Shown here: positions 1-9,621 of the stretch, piece after piece | Position numbering within the stretch: position 1 is the first letter of the stretch | Layout: every line of letters starts with the position of its first letter | Assembly (NCBI GenBank): GCA_036273455.1 | Contig: DASUHP010000033.1 | Span: 1-64,000 of the forward strand | From: CAIYRG01 sp036273455 | Lineage (GTDB): Bacteria > Pseudomonadota > Alphaproteobacteria > Micropepsales > Micropepsaceae | DNA length: 64,000 nt | Direction of reading: 5' to 3' | Notes under the pieces: model-generated | Databases searched by the model: none | Seen by the model: the letters and a program-made list of their open reading frames with translations, nothing else | Told to the model about the DNA's origin: nothing | Program-made: the position numbers and the translations under genes

Positions 1-325
1 GTTTATCCATGAATTCTGGCCGCTCATTCTTGTGCTGTGTCTGGCGCAGATCGGCGCCCAGGCAATGAAGGGGCCGTTCCTCGGACTGACTTCGGAATGG
101 CTCGCCGGACCTGCGGCCGTGGTGGGATTTGCCCAGGTGAACGCGCTGGGTAATGCCGCCGCGTTTTTGGCGAGCACTTCCGTCGGCGTGATCCGGGAAT
201 CCACGGGCAGCTTCCAACTGGCTCCGGTGCCGCTGATGTGCACCGCCCTGACGGGGGCTCTTGGGCTGATCGTGATGGCCCGGCGCGACACGCTTCATCG
301 CCGTCTCGCCGAGCGCCGCGGATAA
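1..325 (+). CDS. MFS transporter, C-terminal end (partial)
   Basis: The reading frame is open from the first bases and stops at a TAA at 323-325, so only the last ~107 residues of the gene are here. The visible part has two hydrophobic segments separated by a short loop with Asn/Ala-rich small residues, followed by a basic tail (MARRDTLHRRLAERRG). This is the pattern of helices 11-12 and the cytoplasmic tail of an MFS permease, most like the anion:cation/tartrate-type family, though the substrate cannot be told. A diverged copy of its last ~70 bases lies at about 7135-7208, on the other side of the two receptor genes. Confidence 0.75.
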   Translation, partial: FIHEFWPLILVLCLAQIGAQAMKGPFLGLTSEWLAGPAAVVGFAQVNALGNAAAFLASTSVGVIRESTGSFQLAPVPLMCTALTGALGLIVMARRDTLHRRLAERRG

Positions 326-367
326 ATCCAGTGCCGGCAAACGCCGGCGCAATGCCACGGTGACTCG

Positions 368-3300
368 CTACCAGTTTTTCAGGATCGTGAGACCGATCAC
401 TCGGCCGATATCCGGTTTCGAAAAATCATAGGCGGTGGCGTTGTGGCCGTTGGAAATGGCCGGCGCGTATTCGAAGGCCGGAAGCCTGCCCATCAGATTC
501 TGGATGGTGAGCTGCAAGGTGATCTGCTTCAGGTAAACATTCACCGGCGCATCGCCCGTGCTGTAACCGAGCGACAGATCGAATGTGTACATGGATGGTT
601 CGATATTGCTGTAGTTGCTGATCGCACACGGGAATGTGCCGCCACCGGTCACTCCGCCCGCGCTGGTGCATTGGAAATTGACATTGGGCGGCACGGCGAC
701 CGGATCGAAATAATGCGAAATATAATTGACGTAACCGGTGACGCTGAACGGCCCATCGCTCCAGCCCAGCCGCGCGCGATACAACATCCTTGGGCCGGTT
801 TCGACGCCATTCTGCAGGATGCCGGCGACGGGCTGGATGTTCTGATCAAGAGCATCAAGGATTGAGCCGCCGGTGATCGTTTGCACGAGGCGGTGCAAAT
901 AATATGTGCCGGTGATTCCCGTGTTCCAGGCTCCGAGATCGCCCAGGTCCAGGTCATAGCTGGCGCTGAAGTCGATGCCCTGGACATGCAGGAATCCCGA
1001 ACCGAACGTGCCCCCATCATTGATAAAATAAACATTGGTCGCCTGACTGGGGCTGAGGGTCGCGCTCTGATCGGTCAGAGCGGAGAGCACCATCTTTTCG
1101 AATGGCGCACATGATGCGGGATTGGCATTTGCCGCCACCGGGCAGCCGAGATCGCTTGGAATAATGAAGTGGAAGCGCTGGTTCGGATCGGACAATGTTT
1201 GCGATGTTACGTTGGCGAATCCGTTGAGAATGTTCTTGACCTTGATGTCGTACCATGTGGCCTGAAGGTCGAGCCCGCGCAGCAACTCATATTGTGGCGC
1301 GATTTCGAATCCGGCGCTGTAGTTGGTTGCGGTCTCGGGAGCCAGCGCGGTTCCACCCTCACGCGTGGCGGTTTGCCCCGTAGCGGCGTCGACGTAATTG
1401 CGCAGCGCGGCTTGCGGTCCGCCACCCCAGCCGATGCCGGTCGGCGCCGAACCGCAGCCAAAACCGGCACCGGCCAGTGCCGCGGCAGGACTTCCGGATG
1501 TGGGCGCGCCGCCGGCACAGGCGATTACGAGCGTGCTCTGTCCGGGGAAATTGAAAGCGGTCCCGGAGTCGCTCGACACCACCGAATATTCGCCGGCATT
1601 GGCGAAACGGAATGACGTGCCCCAACTGCCCCGAATGGTTGCGCCAACCACTTCATCGAGCAGCCAGGTGAAGCCGAGTTTCGGATTGCTGGTGCCGCCG
1701 GCGAGTGCCCCGTTCGGGCTGGAATACTGATCGTGGCGCCACGAAACTTCGAGATCCAGTTTCCGCGCCAGGGGGAAATTGAAATTGTCGCCGAACACAG
1801 GGATATCGAACTGCGCGAAACCTGCCCAGACCGTAAAGGGCTCGTAATCATTTGCATTCAGCAGCGGGGTTTGTGGCGGTCCGCCCGAATCATTGCCACG
1901 AAACGCAAACACGTTGTCGGATTCGAAAGTACCGCCAATCGCAGCCTTGACCTGCCCGGCGGGCAGATCGAATAGCGGACCATCGAAACGGGCACCTTTC
2001 TCTTCGATCGAGTACACGACGCCGAGGTCGCGTTGCCCAGTGATATAGTTCAGCGTCTGCGGGGAATTGCACTGGAATGCGGTTGGGTCGCAGAAAAGGT
2101 TCAAATAGGGCACCGCCGCGGGCTTGGCCACACCCCCTACGGTATTTCCCAGCGCGACATTGACCGCGTTGTCGTTCACCAGCGTCAATTGATATTTCAG
2201 GGAATTGTTGCTGCGGGAATCATAGATCTGCCCGGTCCAGCCAAACGGCAGGTCGAGGTTCAGACCGAACTCATAGCGGCCGGAAACTTCATAGGCAGGA
2301 ATTTCGGGTGGAATTTCGTGGGCGAAATTATAGGAGACCTGCAGATTCGCCGGCGCGCCAGCCGGGTAATAGGGGTTTGTCGTCGGTACACTGAACGTCT
2401 GGATGTCGTTGGTGACACCGTTGCTGTAAAATGTCGGGAGAATTTCTTCGACGCGGCGATTGGAATAGAAGCCGGTGGCGAAGAACGTGATTCCGGGCAG
2501 CAGCCGCTGATCGAAAGTGCCGACGGCCATGTTCTGTTGCTGCGCCCGCCCCTCCCAGCCCAGCTTCATCGGATCGACTTCATTGGTCCCCATATTGGCG
2601 GCGTTGCCGGTGAATGTCGCCCAGTTCAGCGTTGACGCGCTGCCGGGAGTCAGAGGACCGATCCCGTTGTTCAGCGAAGAGTTGAAATTGGCCCCGGTGC
2701 CGTGTGGAATTGCCCAGCAATTCGTGCAGTTGGGGCCGGTCTTTACCGATGGTTTTCCGGTGGAAATGGTACCGGGAATTGATGACCCGATAGGAATAAG
2801 GTTATCGAGGCCCCACGGCGTGTAGTTGACGGTGTATTTCGAATGGGCCGTGCCCTTGATGGGCTGCACCTGGTCCCATTCATAGGTCAGCGTGACGTCG
2901 CCACCTTCCCAGGTGCGGCCATATAGTTGTGACGCCTGGTATCGTTCGCCGCCGCCGGCATCCGGCGCCTGGGCATGCAGCAGCGTGGTGGCGCCGTCAT
3001 AACCCCGCTTCAGCACGATATTGATCACGCCCGAGATCGCATCCGACCCGTAGGTGGCGGACGCGCCATCGGCGAGAATATCGATGCGGTCGACCGCAAG
3101 TTCGGGAATGATCGAGGGGTCGATTGCACAGAGTCCTGTCTCCTGCGGCGGATAGCGCACGCCATCGATCATCATCAGGCTGCGCGGGCCGGTGGTATCC
3201 AGGCCACGGAGGTTGACGCGGGTTCCGCCGATCTGCTGGCCACCGTTGACGTTCGCCGCCTGCCCCGGCGCGACATTGGCCACGGGAACCGTGCGGAACA

Positions 3301-3535
3301 GGTCGCCAATGGCGATATCGCCGGTCTGGGTGAAATCCTGAACTCCGAGATTGGTCACCGGCACCCCCACGGCCGCCGTGCCGTGAATCAGCGACCCAGT
3401 GACCAGCACTTGCTCTGGAACAGCTTCTGTAGGCGCCAGCGCCATCTGTTGCGCATGGGCGTTGATTGCGGTGGTCAGTGTCAGAAAAGATGCGGAGCCC
3501 AGCAGGGTCGCGAAGCGCGATGCAGACGGATTCAT
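368..3535 (-). CDS. TonB-dependent receptor (paralogue 1)
   Basis: Outer-membrane TonB-dependent receptor of 1055 residues, large for the family (usual 650-900) but normal for alphaproteobacterial substrate receptors. Seen: signal peptide ending AHAQQ near residue 29; TonB-box-like EQVLVTGSLI near 41-50; plug domain with the DGASATYGSDAISGVINI signature; long beta barrel; aromatic C-terminal residue (ILKNW). The ATG is preceded by GGGAGA. It starts only 20 bp after the stop of a close paralogue upstream, so the two form an operon. Such receptors import siderophores, vitamins or oligomers; the ligand is not deducible. No FecI/FecR-type regulators lie beside it. Confidence 0.93.
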   Translation of the reverse strand: MNPSASRFATLLGSASFLTLTTAINAHAQQMALAPTEAVPEQVLVTGSLIHGTAAVGVPVTNLGVQDFTQTGDIAIGDLFRTVPVANVAPGQAANVNGGQQIGGTRVNLRGLDTTGPRSLMMIDGVRYPPQETGLCAIDPSIIPELAVDRIDILADGASATYGSDAISGVINIVLKRGYDGATTLLHAQAPDAGGGERYQASQLYGRTWEGGDVTLTYEWDQVQPIKGTAHSKYTVNYTPWGLDNLIPIGSSIPGTISTGKPSVKTGPNCTNCWAIPHGTGANFNSSLNNGIGPLTPGSASTLNWATFTGNAANMGTNEVDPMKLGWEGRAQQQNMAVGTFDQRLLPGITFFATGFYSNRRVEEILPTFYSNGVTNDIQTFSVPTTNPYYPAGAPANLQVSYNFAHEIPPEIPAYEVSGRYEFGLNLDLPFGWTGQIYDSRSNNSLKYQLTLVNDNAVNVALGNTVGGVAKPAAVPYLNLFCDPTAFQCNSPQTLNYITGQRDLGVVYSIEEKGARFDGPLFDLPAGQVKAAIGGTFESDNVFAFRGNDSGGPPQTPLLNANDYEPFTVWAGFAQFDIPVFGDNFNFPLARKLDLEVSWRHDQYSSPNGALAGGTSNPKLGFTWLLDEVVGATIRGSWGTSFRFANAGEYSVVSSDSGTAFNFPGQSTLVIACAGGAPTSGSPAAALAGAGFGCGSAPTGIGWGGGPQAALRNYVDAATGQTATREGGTALAPETATNYSAGFEIAPQYELLRGLDLQATWYDIKVKNILNGFANVTSQTLSDPNQRFHFIIPSDLGCPVAANANPASCAPFEKMVLSALTDQSATLSPSQATNVYFINDGGTFGSGFLHVQGIDFSASYDLDLGDLGAWNTGITGTYYLHRLVQTITGGSILDALDQNIQPVAGILQNGVETGPRMLYRARLGWSDGPFSVTGYVNYISHYFDPVAVPPNVNFQCTSAGGVTGGGTFPCAISNYSNIEPSMYTFDLSLGYSTGDAPVNVYLKQITLQLTIQNLMGRLPAFEYAPAISNGHNATAYDFSKPDIGRVIGLTILKNW

Positions 3536-3555
3536 GAAATCTCCCTTCTGCGTAG

Positions 3556-6500
3556 CTACCAGTTCTTGAGGATGGTGACGCCCATCACGCGGCCGGTATC
3601 AGGCTTGGTGATGTCATAACCGGCAGCGTTACGGCCCGAGGTGACGGGGCCGTATTCAAATGCCGGATGAATGCCCATCAGGTTCTGTATGGTCAGTTGA
3701 AGCGTGACATGCTTCAGGTAATCACTCGCCGGCAGGTCGCCCGTGTTGTAGCCGAGTGACAGATCGAACGTGTACATTGCGGGCTCGATATTGCTGTAGT
3801 TGCTGATGGCACAAGGGAACGTGCCGCCGCCAACAACTCCTCCCGCGATCGTGCATTGGAAATTGACGTTTGATGGCACGCCCCATGGGGCGAAGAAGTG
3901 CGACTGATAATTGAGAAAGCCTGTGATGCTGTATGGACCGTCGCTCCAGCCCAGACGTGCGCGGTAGACCATTCTGGGCGTCGTCTCCACGCCATTCTGC
4001 GCAACCGCTCCGGCAGCACCAATGTTCTGATGCAGATAGTCAGTAACCGGGCCGCCAGTGACGTTCTGCACCAATTGATGCAGATAATAGGTTCCGGTAA
4101 TGCCGGCGTTCCAGGCGCCAAGATCGCCGAGGTCCCAATCATAGCTCGCGCTCCAGTCGATCCCCTCGTAGTGCAGAAAGCCCGACCCGATTGTGCCGCC
4201 ATCGCTAATCCAATCGACGGTGGTCAGTTGGGATAGAGGCAGAGTGTTATTCGAGTCCGACAATGCGGCTGCCACCATGCTTTCAAATGGCGCGCAGCTC
4301 TCCGGACTCGAGTTCTGAGCTACCGGGCAACCAAGAGTGCTGGGCAGAATGATGTGAAATGTCTGGCTGGGATCACCCAACGTCTGTTGGGTTACGGTGT
4401 TGAAACTCTGCAACACACCGTTGATCTTGACGCTGTACCAGGTGGCCTGCACATCGAGCCCGCGCAGCAAGGCGAACTGCGGTGCAAGTTCAAAGCCCAG
4501 GCTGTAATTGATCGCCTTTTCAGGGGCCAGCGCAGTGCCGCCCTCGCGCGAGGTGACCTGGCCGCTGACAGGATCGGCGTAAGACCGCAGTTGAGGGTGC
4601 GGTGCGCCACCCCAACTGATCCCCAGCGGCGTCGCGTTGCACGCCAATCCGCCGGATATCATCGCTGCGGCGGCAGTGCCGGGAGTGGCCGCGCCCGAAA
4701 CGCACGGAATCGGGATCACGTTCTGGCCCTGAAAATTGTCGATGGTGTAGGCATCGCTGGCATTCGTGGAATACTCGCCGGCATTGGCGAAACGGAAGGC
4801 GGTGCCCCAACTGCCACGCAGGGTGGCTCCGATCAGCTCGTCGACCAGCCAATTGAATGACAGCTTTGGATTGCTCGTCCCGCCGGACAAAGTCCCCTGA
4901 TATTGATCGTGACGCCAGGAGGCTTCCAGATCGAGCTTGCGCAGCAGCGGAAGATTGAAATTATTGCCGAACACCGGAATATCGATCTGCGCAAAACCTG
5001 CCCAATCGGTATAGGGCTCGGAATCATAAGTGATCACCAGCGGTGTCTGGGGCGGCGAACCGACATTGTTGGCAGACACAAGCAGAACATTGTCCGATTC
5101 ATAAGTACCACCGACGGCTGCCTTGATCTGTCCGGCCGGCAGATCGAACAACGGACCATCGAAATGCCCGCCCTTCTCCTCAATGGAATATCTGGTGCCG
5201 ACGATGCGGTTGGCTGAGATGTAGGCAATCGTCTGGGGCGAATTGCAGGCAAACGCTGTGGGATCGCAGAACAGGTTCATATAGGGCACCGCAGCGGGCT
5301 TGGTGACGCCGCCGACGGTATTTCCCAACGCGACGCTGACCGCGTTGTCGTTCACGTTCGTCTGAACGTATTGGGTATTGTCAGCACTGCGGGAATCATA
5401 GATCTGGCCGGTCCATCCGAACGGCAGATCAAGATTGAGACCAAATGCATAGCGGTCCGCGACTTCATAGGCCGGAACGATCGGCGGACGCTCCAGCGCG
5501 AAATCGTACGAGACCTGAAGGTTATTGGGAGCGTTTGCGGGATAGTAGGGATTCGTCGTGGGCACCGCGAAGGTGCGAATTTCGTTGGTGAAGCCATTGC
5601 TGGCAAATGGGTTCACCTGCTCTTCGACGCGGCGGTTGTTGTAGAAACCGGTGGCGAAAAAGGAGATGCCTGGGAACAACCTCTGATCGAAGGTGCCGAC
5701 TGCGGAATTGCGCTGCTCCGCACCCACTTCCCAGCCCTGCTTCAACGGGTCTATCTCGTTGGTGCCCATATTGGCGGCATTGGCAGAAAATGTCGCCCAA
5801 TCGATCGTCGACGCGCCACCCGGAGTGAGGGGGCCAATGCCATTGTTGATCGGATTGAAATTGGCTCCGGCGCCGCGCGGGACAGCCCAGCAATTGGTGC
5901 AGATGGGGCCCGAGCTGGCGGATGGTTTGCCGGTCGAAATGGTGCCGGGAACAGAGGCCCCGATCGGGATTGGATCGTTGAGGCCCCATGGCGTGTAATT
6001 GATCGTGTATTTTGAATGCGAGGTGCCACGGACGGGCGACTGGTCGGTCCATTCATAGGTCAGCGTAATGTCGCCGCCATCCCAGGTGCGGCCATACAAT
6101 TGCGACGCCTGGTATTGGAGGCCGCCCGCGTCTGGCGCCTGGACATGCAGCAGAGTCACACCGCCGTCGAACCCGCGTTTGAGAATAACATTGATCACGC
6201 CTGCGATTGCGTCGGACCCATAGGTGGCCGATGCGCCATCCGGCAGGATGTCGACACGATCCAGCGCCAGCGCCGGGATGATTGAGGGGTCGACCACACA
6301 CAGGCCATCCTGCGGCGGGAAGCGTATGCCGTCGACCATCAGCAGTGAGCGCGGACCGTTCGCGTCGAGCCCTCGGATATTGACGCGATTGGCGCGCAGA
6401 TTCTGGCCGCCTGCGACGGTGGCCGAGGGTCCCGGCGCGACGATCGCCTGGGGAATGGTGCGGAACAGATCGGAGATGGTGATGTTGCCGGTCTCGGCGA

Positions 6501-6702
6501 AATCCTGAACGCCGAGATTGGTGATCGGTACACCCACCGCAGCTGTGCCATGAATTAGCGAGCCTGTTACAAGAACCTGCTCGGGCAATTCTGTCTGTGG
6601 CCCCGCGGCCGCCGTTTGCGCGTGGACAGCAGGGCATGTAGTCAGTGTAAGGAACGATGCGGATGCCATGAAAATGGCAAATCGCGACGAGATCCGATTC
6701 AT
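3556..6702 (-). CDS. TonB-dependent receptor (paralogue 2)
   Basis: A 1048-residue TonB-dependent receptor and first gene of the two-gene operon. It is collinear with the downstream paralogue along its whole length: same signal peptide layout, same EQVLVTGSLIHGTAAVG segment, same plug signature (DGASATYGSDAIAGVINV) and same ILKNW end. By eye well over half the residues are identical, so this is a tandem duplication. Divergence is concentrated in barrel loops, for example the stretch after GQNVIPIPC compared with GQSTLVIAC, which suggests the copies recognise different ligands. Upstream lies nearly 600 bp without a convincing gene, where its promoter must sit. Confidence 0.93.
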   Translation of the reverse strand: MNRISSRFAIFMASASFLTLTTCPAVHAQTAAAGPQTELPEQVLVTGSLIHGTAAVGVPITNLGVQDFAETGNITISDLFRTIPQAIVAPGPSATVAGGQNLRANRVNIRGLDANGPRSLLMVDGIRFPPQDGLCVVDPSIIPALALDRVDILPDGASATYGSDAIAGVINVILKRGFDGGVTLLHVQAPDAGGLQYQASQLYGRTWDGGDITLTYEWTDQSPVRGTSHSKYTINYTPWGLNDPIPIGASVPGTISTGKPSASSGPICTNCWAVPRGAGANFNPINNGIGPLTPGGASTIDWATFSANAANMGTNEIDPLKQGWEVGAEQRNSAVGTFDQRLFPGISFFATGFYNNRRVEEQVNPFASNGFTNEIRTFAVPTTNPYYPANAPNNLQVSYDFALERPPIVPAYEVADRYAFGLNLDLPFGWTGQIYDSRSADNTQYVQTNVNDNAVSVALGNTVGGVTKPAAVPYMNLFCDPTAFACNSPQTIAYISANRIVGTRYSIEEKGGHFDGPLFDLPAGQIKAAVGGTYESDNVLLVSANNVGSPPQTPLVITYDSEPYTDWAGFAQIDIPVFGNNFNLPLLRKLDLEASWRHDQYQGTLSGGTSNPKLSFNWLVDELIGATLRGSWGTAFRFANAGEYSTNASDAYTIDNFQGQNVIPIPCVSGAATPGTAAAAMISGGLACNATPLGISWGGAPHPQLRSYADPVSGQVTSREGGTALAPEKAINYSLGFELAPQFALLRGLDVQATWYSVKINGVLQSFNTVTQQTLGDPSQTFHIILPSTLGCPVAQNSSPESCAPFESMVAAALSDSNNTLPLSQLTTVDWISDGGTIGSGFLHYEGIDWSASYDWDLGDLGAWNAGITGTYYLHQLVQNVTGGPVTDYLHQNIGAAGAVAQNGVETTPRMVYRARLGWSDGPYSITGFLNYQSHFFAPWGVPSNVNFQCTIAGGVVGGGTFPCAISNYSNIEPAMYTFDLSLGYNTGDLPASDYLKHVTLQLTIQNLMGIHPAFEYGPVTSGRNAAGYDITKPDTGRVMGVTILKNW

Positions 6703-7289
6703 AGCGCCCCCGACCCACAGCGCAGTTTCCTGCGCTGGTCCCCACTGCCATCCCCGGCGGTCAAAGCGTAAGCAAAGCTGTTGTCAGAATTGTATCCATG
6801 AGGCGGCACCACGTGGGCGTGTCGCAAAGCGGGCGAATGGGCCGTAGTTGCCGTTAAACAGAAGGCTTATCAAGGCTTACCAGCCGGACTGAAGCAGCCT
6901 GGATTTTGCCGTCATCGGGTTCACCACCCGATCTTGAGACACTTTGTGAACTGTGTGTGCGGCAGCCCAGGATCGCCACATCGTGGACACACAGTGACGT
7001 TGATCACATCCGCAAGCTCGGCATCCAAAACTGCCTGGTTCACCTCCCGAATGCAGGTCAGGGGGCAAACTGACTCATGGCGCGCAAAAGCAAAGGAGGA
7101 GGCCCGAAGCCGCCCTGGTCCAACGCCAATTTTTGACGCGGGCTGCCGGGCTGATTGCGATGGCCCGGCGCGACAGGCTTCATCGCCGTTTCGCTTAGCG
7201 CCGCGCATGATGGTGAAGCAGCGCAAGAATCCGGCCCACTGGTCAATGTTCAACCGGAACAGATGCCCGTTGGCGGCGGAGTCTGGCTG
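6703..7289. other. intergenic region with a degenerate MFS 3' relic
   Basis: No convincing gene. About 7135-7208 matches the last ~70 bases of the MFS gene at the window start (both contain ATGGCCCGGCGCGACA and CTTCATCGCCGT), with in-frame stops now present. About 7192-7220 also matches 8288-8316 (shared core AGCGCCGCGCAT, then ATGGTGAAGCA). A 110-codon minus frame at 6921-7253 carries a CPRCG motif near its end, but it starts inside the repeat and has no clear ribosome site. I regard it as doubtful. The promoter of the receptor operon should lie within 6703-6900. Confidence 0.5.
7192..7220. repeat. ~29-bp repeat, copy 1 (partner at 8288-8316)
   Basis: Both copies share the core AGCGCCGCGCATNATGGTG followed by AAGCA, with about three mismatches over 29 bases, in the same orientation, flanking the SUMF1-like gene. 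Copy 1 continues directly out of the MFS 3' relic. Whether the repeats record an insertion, or a cassette duplication that brought the SUMF1-like gene in, is inference. Confidence 0.6.
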
Positions 7290-8192
7290 CTATTCAAGCG
7301 ACCGCGCAATGCGGAAGCCGTCGGACCACGACTGTTCATCGGGTCCACTTCCGACGCGCGCCGCGGAGCGGACATCGCCCGGATAGTCTTCCCACGAGCC
7401 TCCGCGCAGGACTCGGCCCTTGCAATCCGGAGCAAGATACGGATCTCCGTTGGACGGTGCGTCGGCCGCATATTCGTCCGACCAGCAATCCGCTGTCCAT
7501 TCCCAGACATTGCCGTGCATGTCGTGTAGGCCGAATGCGTTCGGGGCAAAGCTCGCGACCGGCACGGTCTTTCCCCGGTTCACACCGGCTGGTCCGTTTG
7601 CATAACCAGTGCTGCCGTCGTAATTCGCCTGTGCCGTCGTAATCGTTTGCCCGTAGTGAAATGCACCCGTGCTGCCTGCACGCGCAGCGTATTCCCATTC
7701 GGATTCGGAGGGCAGGCGGTAGCGCTTACCGGTTTTCCGGCTCAGCCATTCCGCATAAGACCTCGCGTCATTCCAATTGACCCCGATTACCGGACGGTTG
7801 CCCCTGCCCCATCCCTGATCATCTGGTTTGAGCCCGCCGCAGCCGCCATCTGAGACGCAGGCATCCCACTGCGCAAAGGTGATCTCGGTTGCGCTCAAAG
7901 CAAACGGGCCGACGGTCACGTGGTGCTGCCGCTCTGGCCCGCGGTACAACTCGTCCGGGGGAGAACCCATTGTGAATTCACCGGCCGGAATGGCAACCAT
8001 GGCCGGGCACTCGGCGCAATCGGCGAACGCGCGAGCCGACGTTGCGCCGCCTAACATAAAATGCAGCATGACAGCACCCGATATGAGGGTCACTCCAATG
8101 GTCGCCGCTGCCGCGCGCACATGCCCGGCTCGCCGATCTGAACTCACGTCACAGCTCTCCAATGCAATTTCCTGCGCATATACGCGGCCCAT
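7290..8192 (-). CDS. formylglycine-generating-enzyme-fold (SUMF1-like) protein
   Basis: FGE-sulfatase (SUMF1/C-type-lectin-like) domain protein. Seen: IPAGEFTMGSPPDE near the domain start, EITFAQWDACV, NRPVIGVNWNDARSYAEWLS, the YRLPSESEWEYAARAG signature, GLHDMHGNVWEWTADCW, and a C-terminal VLRGGSW...DGFRIA block. True formylglycine-generating enzymes carry two redox cysteines just after the RGGSW motif; here that segment reads EDYPGDVRSAARV with none, so sulfatase activation is unlikely. A hydrophobic stretch (ISGAVMLHFMLGG) before the domain suggests a membrane anchor or signal peptide. The start is uncertain: ATG at 8192 is chosen, but the frame is open to 8363 and ATG at 8069 is another candidate. 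No sulfatase is nearby. Confidence 0.8.
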   Translation of the reverse strand: MGRVYAQEIALESCDVSSDRRAGHVRAAAATIGVTLISGAVMLHFMLGGATSARAFADCAECPAMVAIPAGEFTMGSPPDELYRGPERQHHVTVGPFALSATEITFAQWDACVSDGGCGGLKPDDQGWGRGNRPVIGVNWNDARSYAEWLSRKTGKRYRLPSESEWEYAARAGSTGAFHYGQTITTAQANYDGSTGYANGPAGVNRGKTVPVASFAPNAFGLHDMHGNVWEWTADCWSDEYAADAPSNGDPYLAPDCKGRVLRGGSWEDYPGDVRSAARVGSGPDEQSWSDGFRIARSLE

Positions 8193-8287
8193 GGCTGAAT
8201 CCCACAAATTGCGGGGCTCAACATCTGTCGATTCAAAGGCCGTTCCCAAAACTTTGTGCCGTCCCCCAATAGCTCGCGTTCCGTCTT

Positions 8288-8316
8288 GCTCAGCGCCGCG
8301 CATAATGGTGAAGCAA
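8288..8316. repeat. ~29-bp repeat, copy 2 (partner at 7192-7220)
   Basis: Second copy of the direct repeat that flanks the SUMF1-like gene. It lies in the 5' region of that gene, upstream of the chosen start, and just before the LLM oxidoreductase start on the other strand. Its presence in the upstream open frame is one reason to doubt that translation begins as far upstream as 8363. Confidence 0.6.
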
Positions 8317-8368
8317 CTGGTCCCAGCGGCCGGCTGTGACGGATTGATGGCATAATGTCCCAAATACG

Positions 8369-9373
8369 GTGGGCCGGGTGATTCCGATTTCCGTTCTTGA
8401 TCTTTGCCCGATTGTCGAGGGTGGCGACGCAGCCACAGCGCTCAGAAACGCGGTTGACCTCGCTCGCCATGCTGAAGAGTGGGGCTATCGCAGGTACTGG
8501 CTCGCCGAACATCACAACATGCCCGGCATTGCCAGCGCCGCAACATCAGTCGTGATCGGCCATGTCGCGGGCGCAACAAAGACGATCCGGGTGGGCGCGG
8601 GCGGCATTATGCTGCCCAATCATTCGCCACTCATCGTCGCCGAACAATTTGGCACCCTCGCGACGCTGTATCCTGGCCGGATTGATCTCGGAATCGGACG
8701 CGCGCCGGGCACCGATCAGCGCACCATGTATGCGCTGCGCCGCAATCTCATCGGCGATTTTGACTCATTTCCCCAGGATGTCATGGAGCTGATCACCTAT
8801 CTGAGCCCGCTTGCGCCGGGACAAGCCGTGCACGCCATTCCTGGCGCCGGAACCGAAGTCCCGGTCTGGATTCTGGGTTCAAGCCTTTATGGCGCGCAGC
8901 TTGCCGCTGCTCTGGGCCTGCCCTATGCATTCGCGTCCCATTTCGCACCTGAACAGCTTGAGCCGGCGATCACGGCATATCGGGAGCGTTTTCATCGGTC
9001 GCGCTATTTGTCAAAGCCTTATGTCATGCTGGGCATCAGCGTCTTCGCTGCCGAAACGGATGCCGACGCGAGGATGCTGTTCACTTCGCAGCAACAGGCG
9101 GTCATCCATCTCCGCTCCGGCCGGCCGGGTCAGCTGCCGCCGCCGATCGATGACATTGAGGCCATTCTCGACGACCGCGGCCGGGCAATACTGGATTCGG
9201 TGCTGACATACGCAATCGTGGGTTCGCGCGGGACAGTCATGCAGCGTCTTCAGGGTTTTGTTGATCGCCACCGGCCTGACGAACTGATGGTGACAGCGAA
9301 TATATTCGACCATGCGGCGCGACTAACGTCATTCCGGATACTGAGCGAAATCTCGCAGGCGAGAAGCAGCTGA
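8369..9373 (+). CDS. LLM-class flavin-dependent oxidoreductase (MsnO8/YhbW-like)
   Basis: Bacterial-luciferase-like FMN or F420-dependent oxidoreductase of 334 residues, normal for the family. Seen: the N-terminal strand VIPISVLDLCPI, WLAEHHNMPGIASAATSVVIG, the segment RVGAGGIMLPNHSPLIVAEQFGTL and the PGRIDLGIGRAPGTD signature, all typical of the MsnO8-like branch. The frame opens with GTG at 8369; a second GTG at 8378 is equally possible, and no strong Shine-Dalgarno decides between them. It is transcribed divergently from the SUMF1-like gene. The substrate is unknown, and no reductase partner lies beside it. Confidence 0.88.
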   Translation: MGRVIPISVLDLCPIVEGGDAATALRNAVDLARHAEEWGYRRYWLAEHHNMPGIASAATSVVIGHVAGATKTIRVGAGGIMLPNHSPLIVAEQFGTLATLYPGRIDLGIGRAPGTDQRTMYALRRNLIGDFDSFPQDVMELITYLSPLAPGQAVHAIPGAGTEVPVWILGSSLYGAQLAAALGLPYAFASHFAPEQLEPAITAYRERFHRSRYLSKPYVMLGISVFAAETDADARMLFTSQQQAVIHLRSGRPGQLPPPIDDIEAILDDRGRAILDSVLTYAIVGSRGTVMQRLQGFVDRHRPDELMVTANIFDHAARLTSFRILSEISQARSS

Positions 9374-9621
9374 AATGACGCGGCGTGGAAACAGGATGCC
9401 GTAACCGGGACGGATTTTGGGCAACAGTCGGCGCCGTTCAGCAATGACCGCCTTGCCGGTGCACCGGGCACGCCCGCTGGAGATGCCGGAATTCATTGAG
9501 CCGTGCCATCCGACGTTGGGGGCCGCCGGACGCCTACACCATAAACCGCCTGCCGCCTCTCAAGTGACGAATGCCGGTAGCCGGATGGCTTAACGGGCCG
9601 CCGTCGGACTATTTCAGCCGG

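Noticed and set aside
6921..7253. Possible 110-residue minus-strand protein with CPRCG motif
   Set aside because: It starts within a repeat, lacks a ribosome site, and its N-terminal half is not protein-like. It could be a relic, but I cannot support it as a gene.
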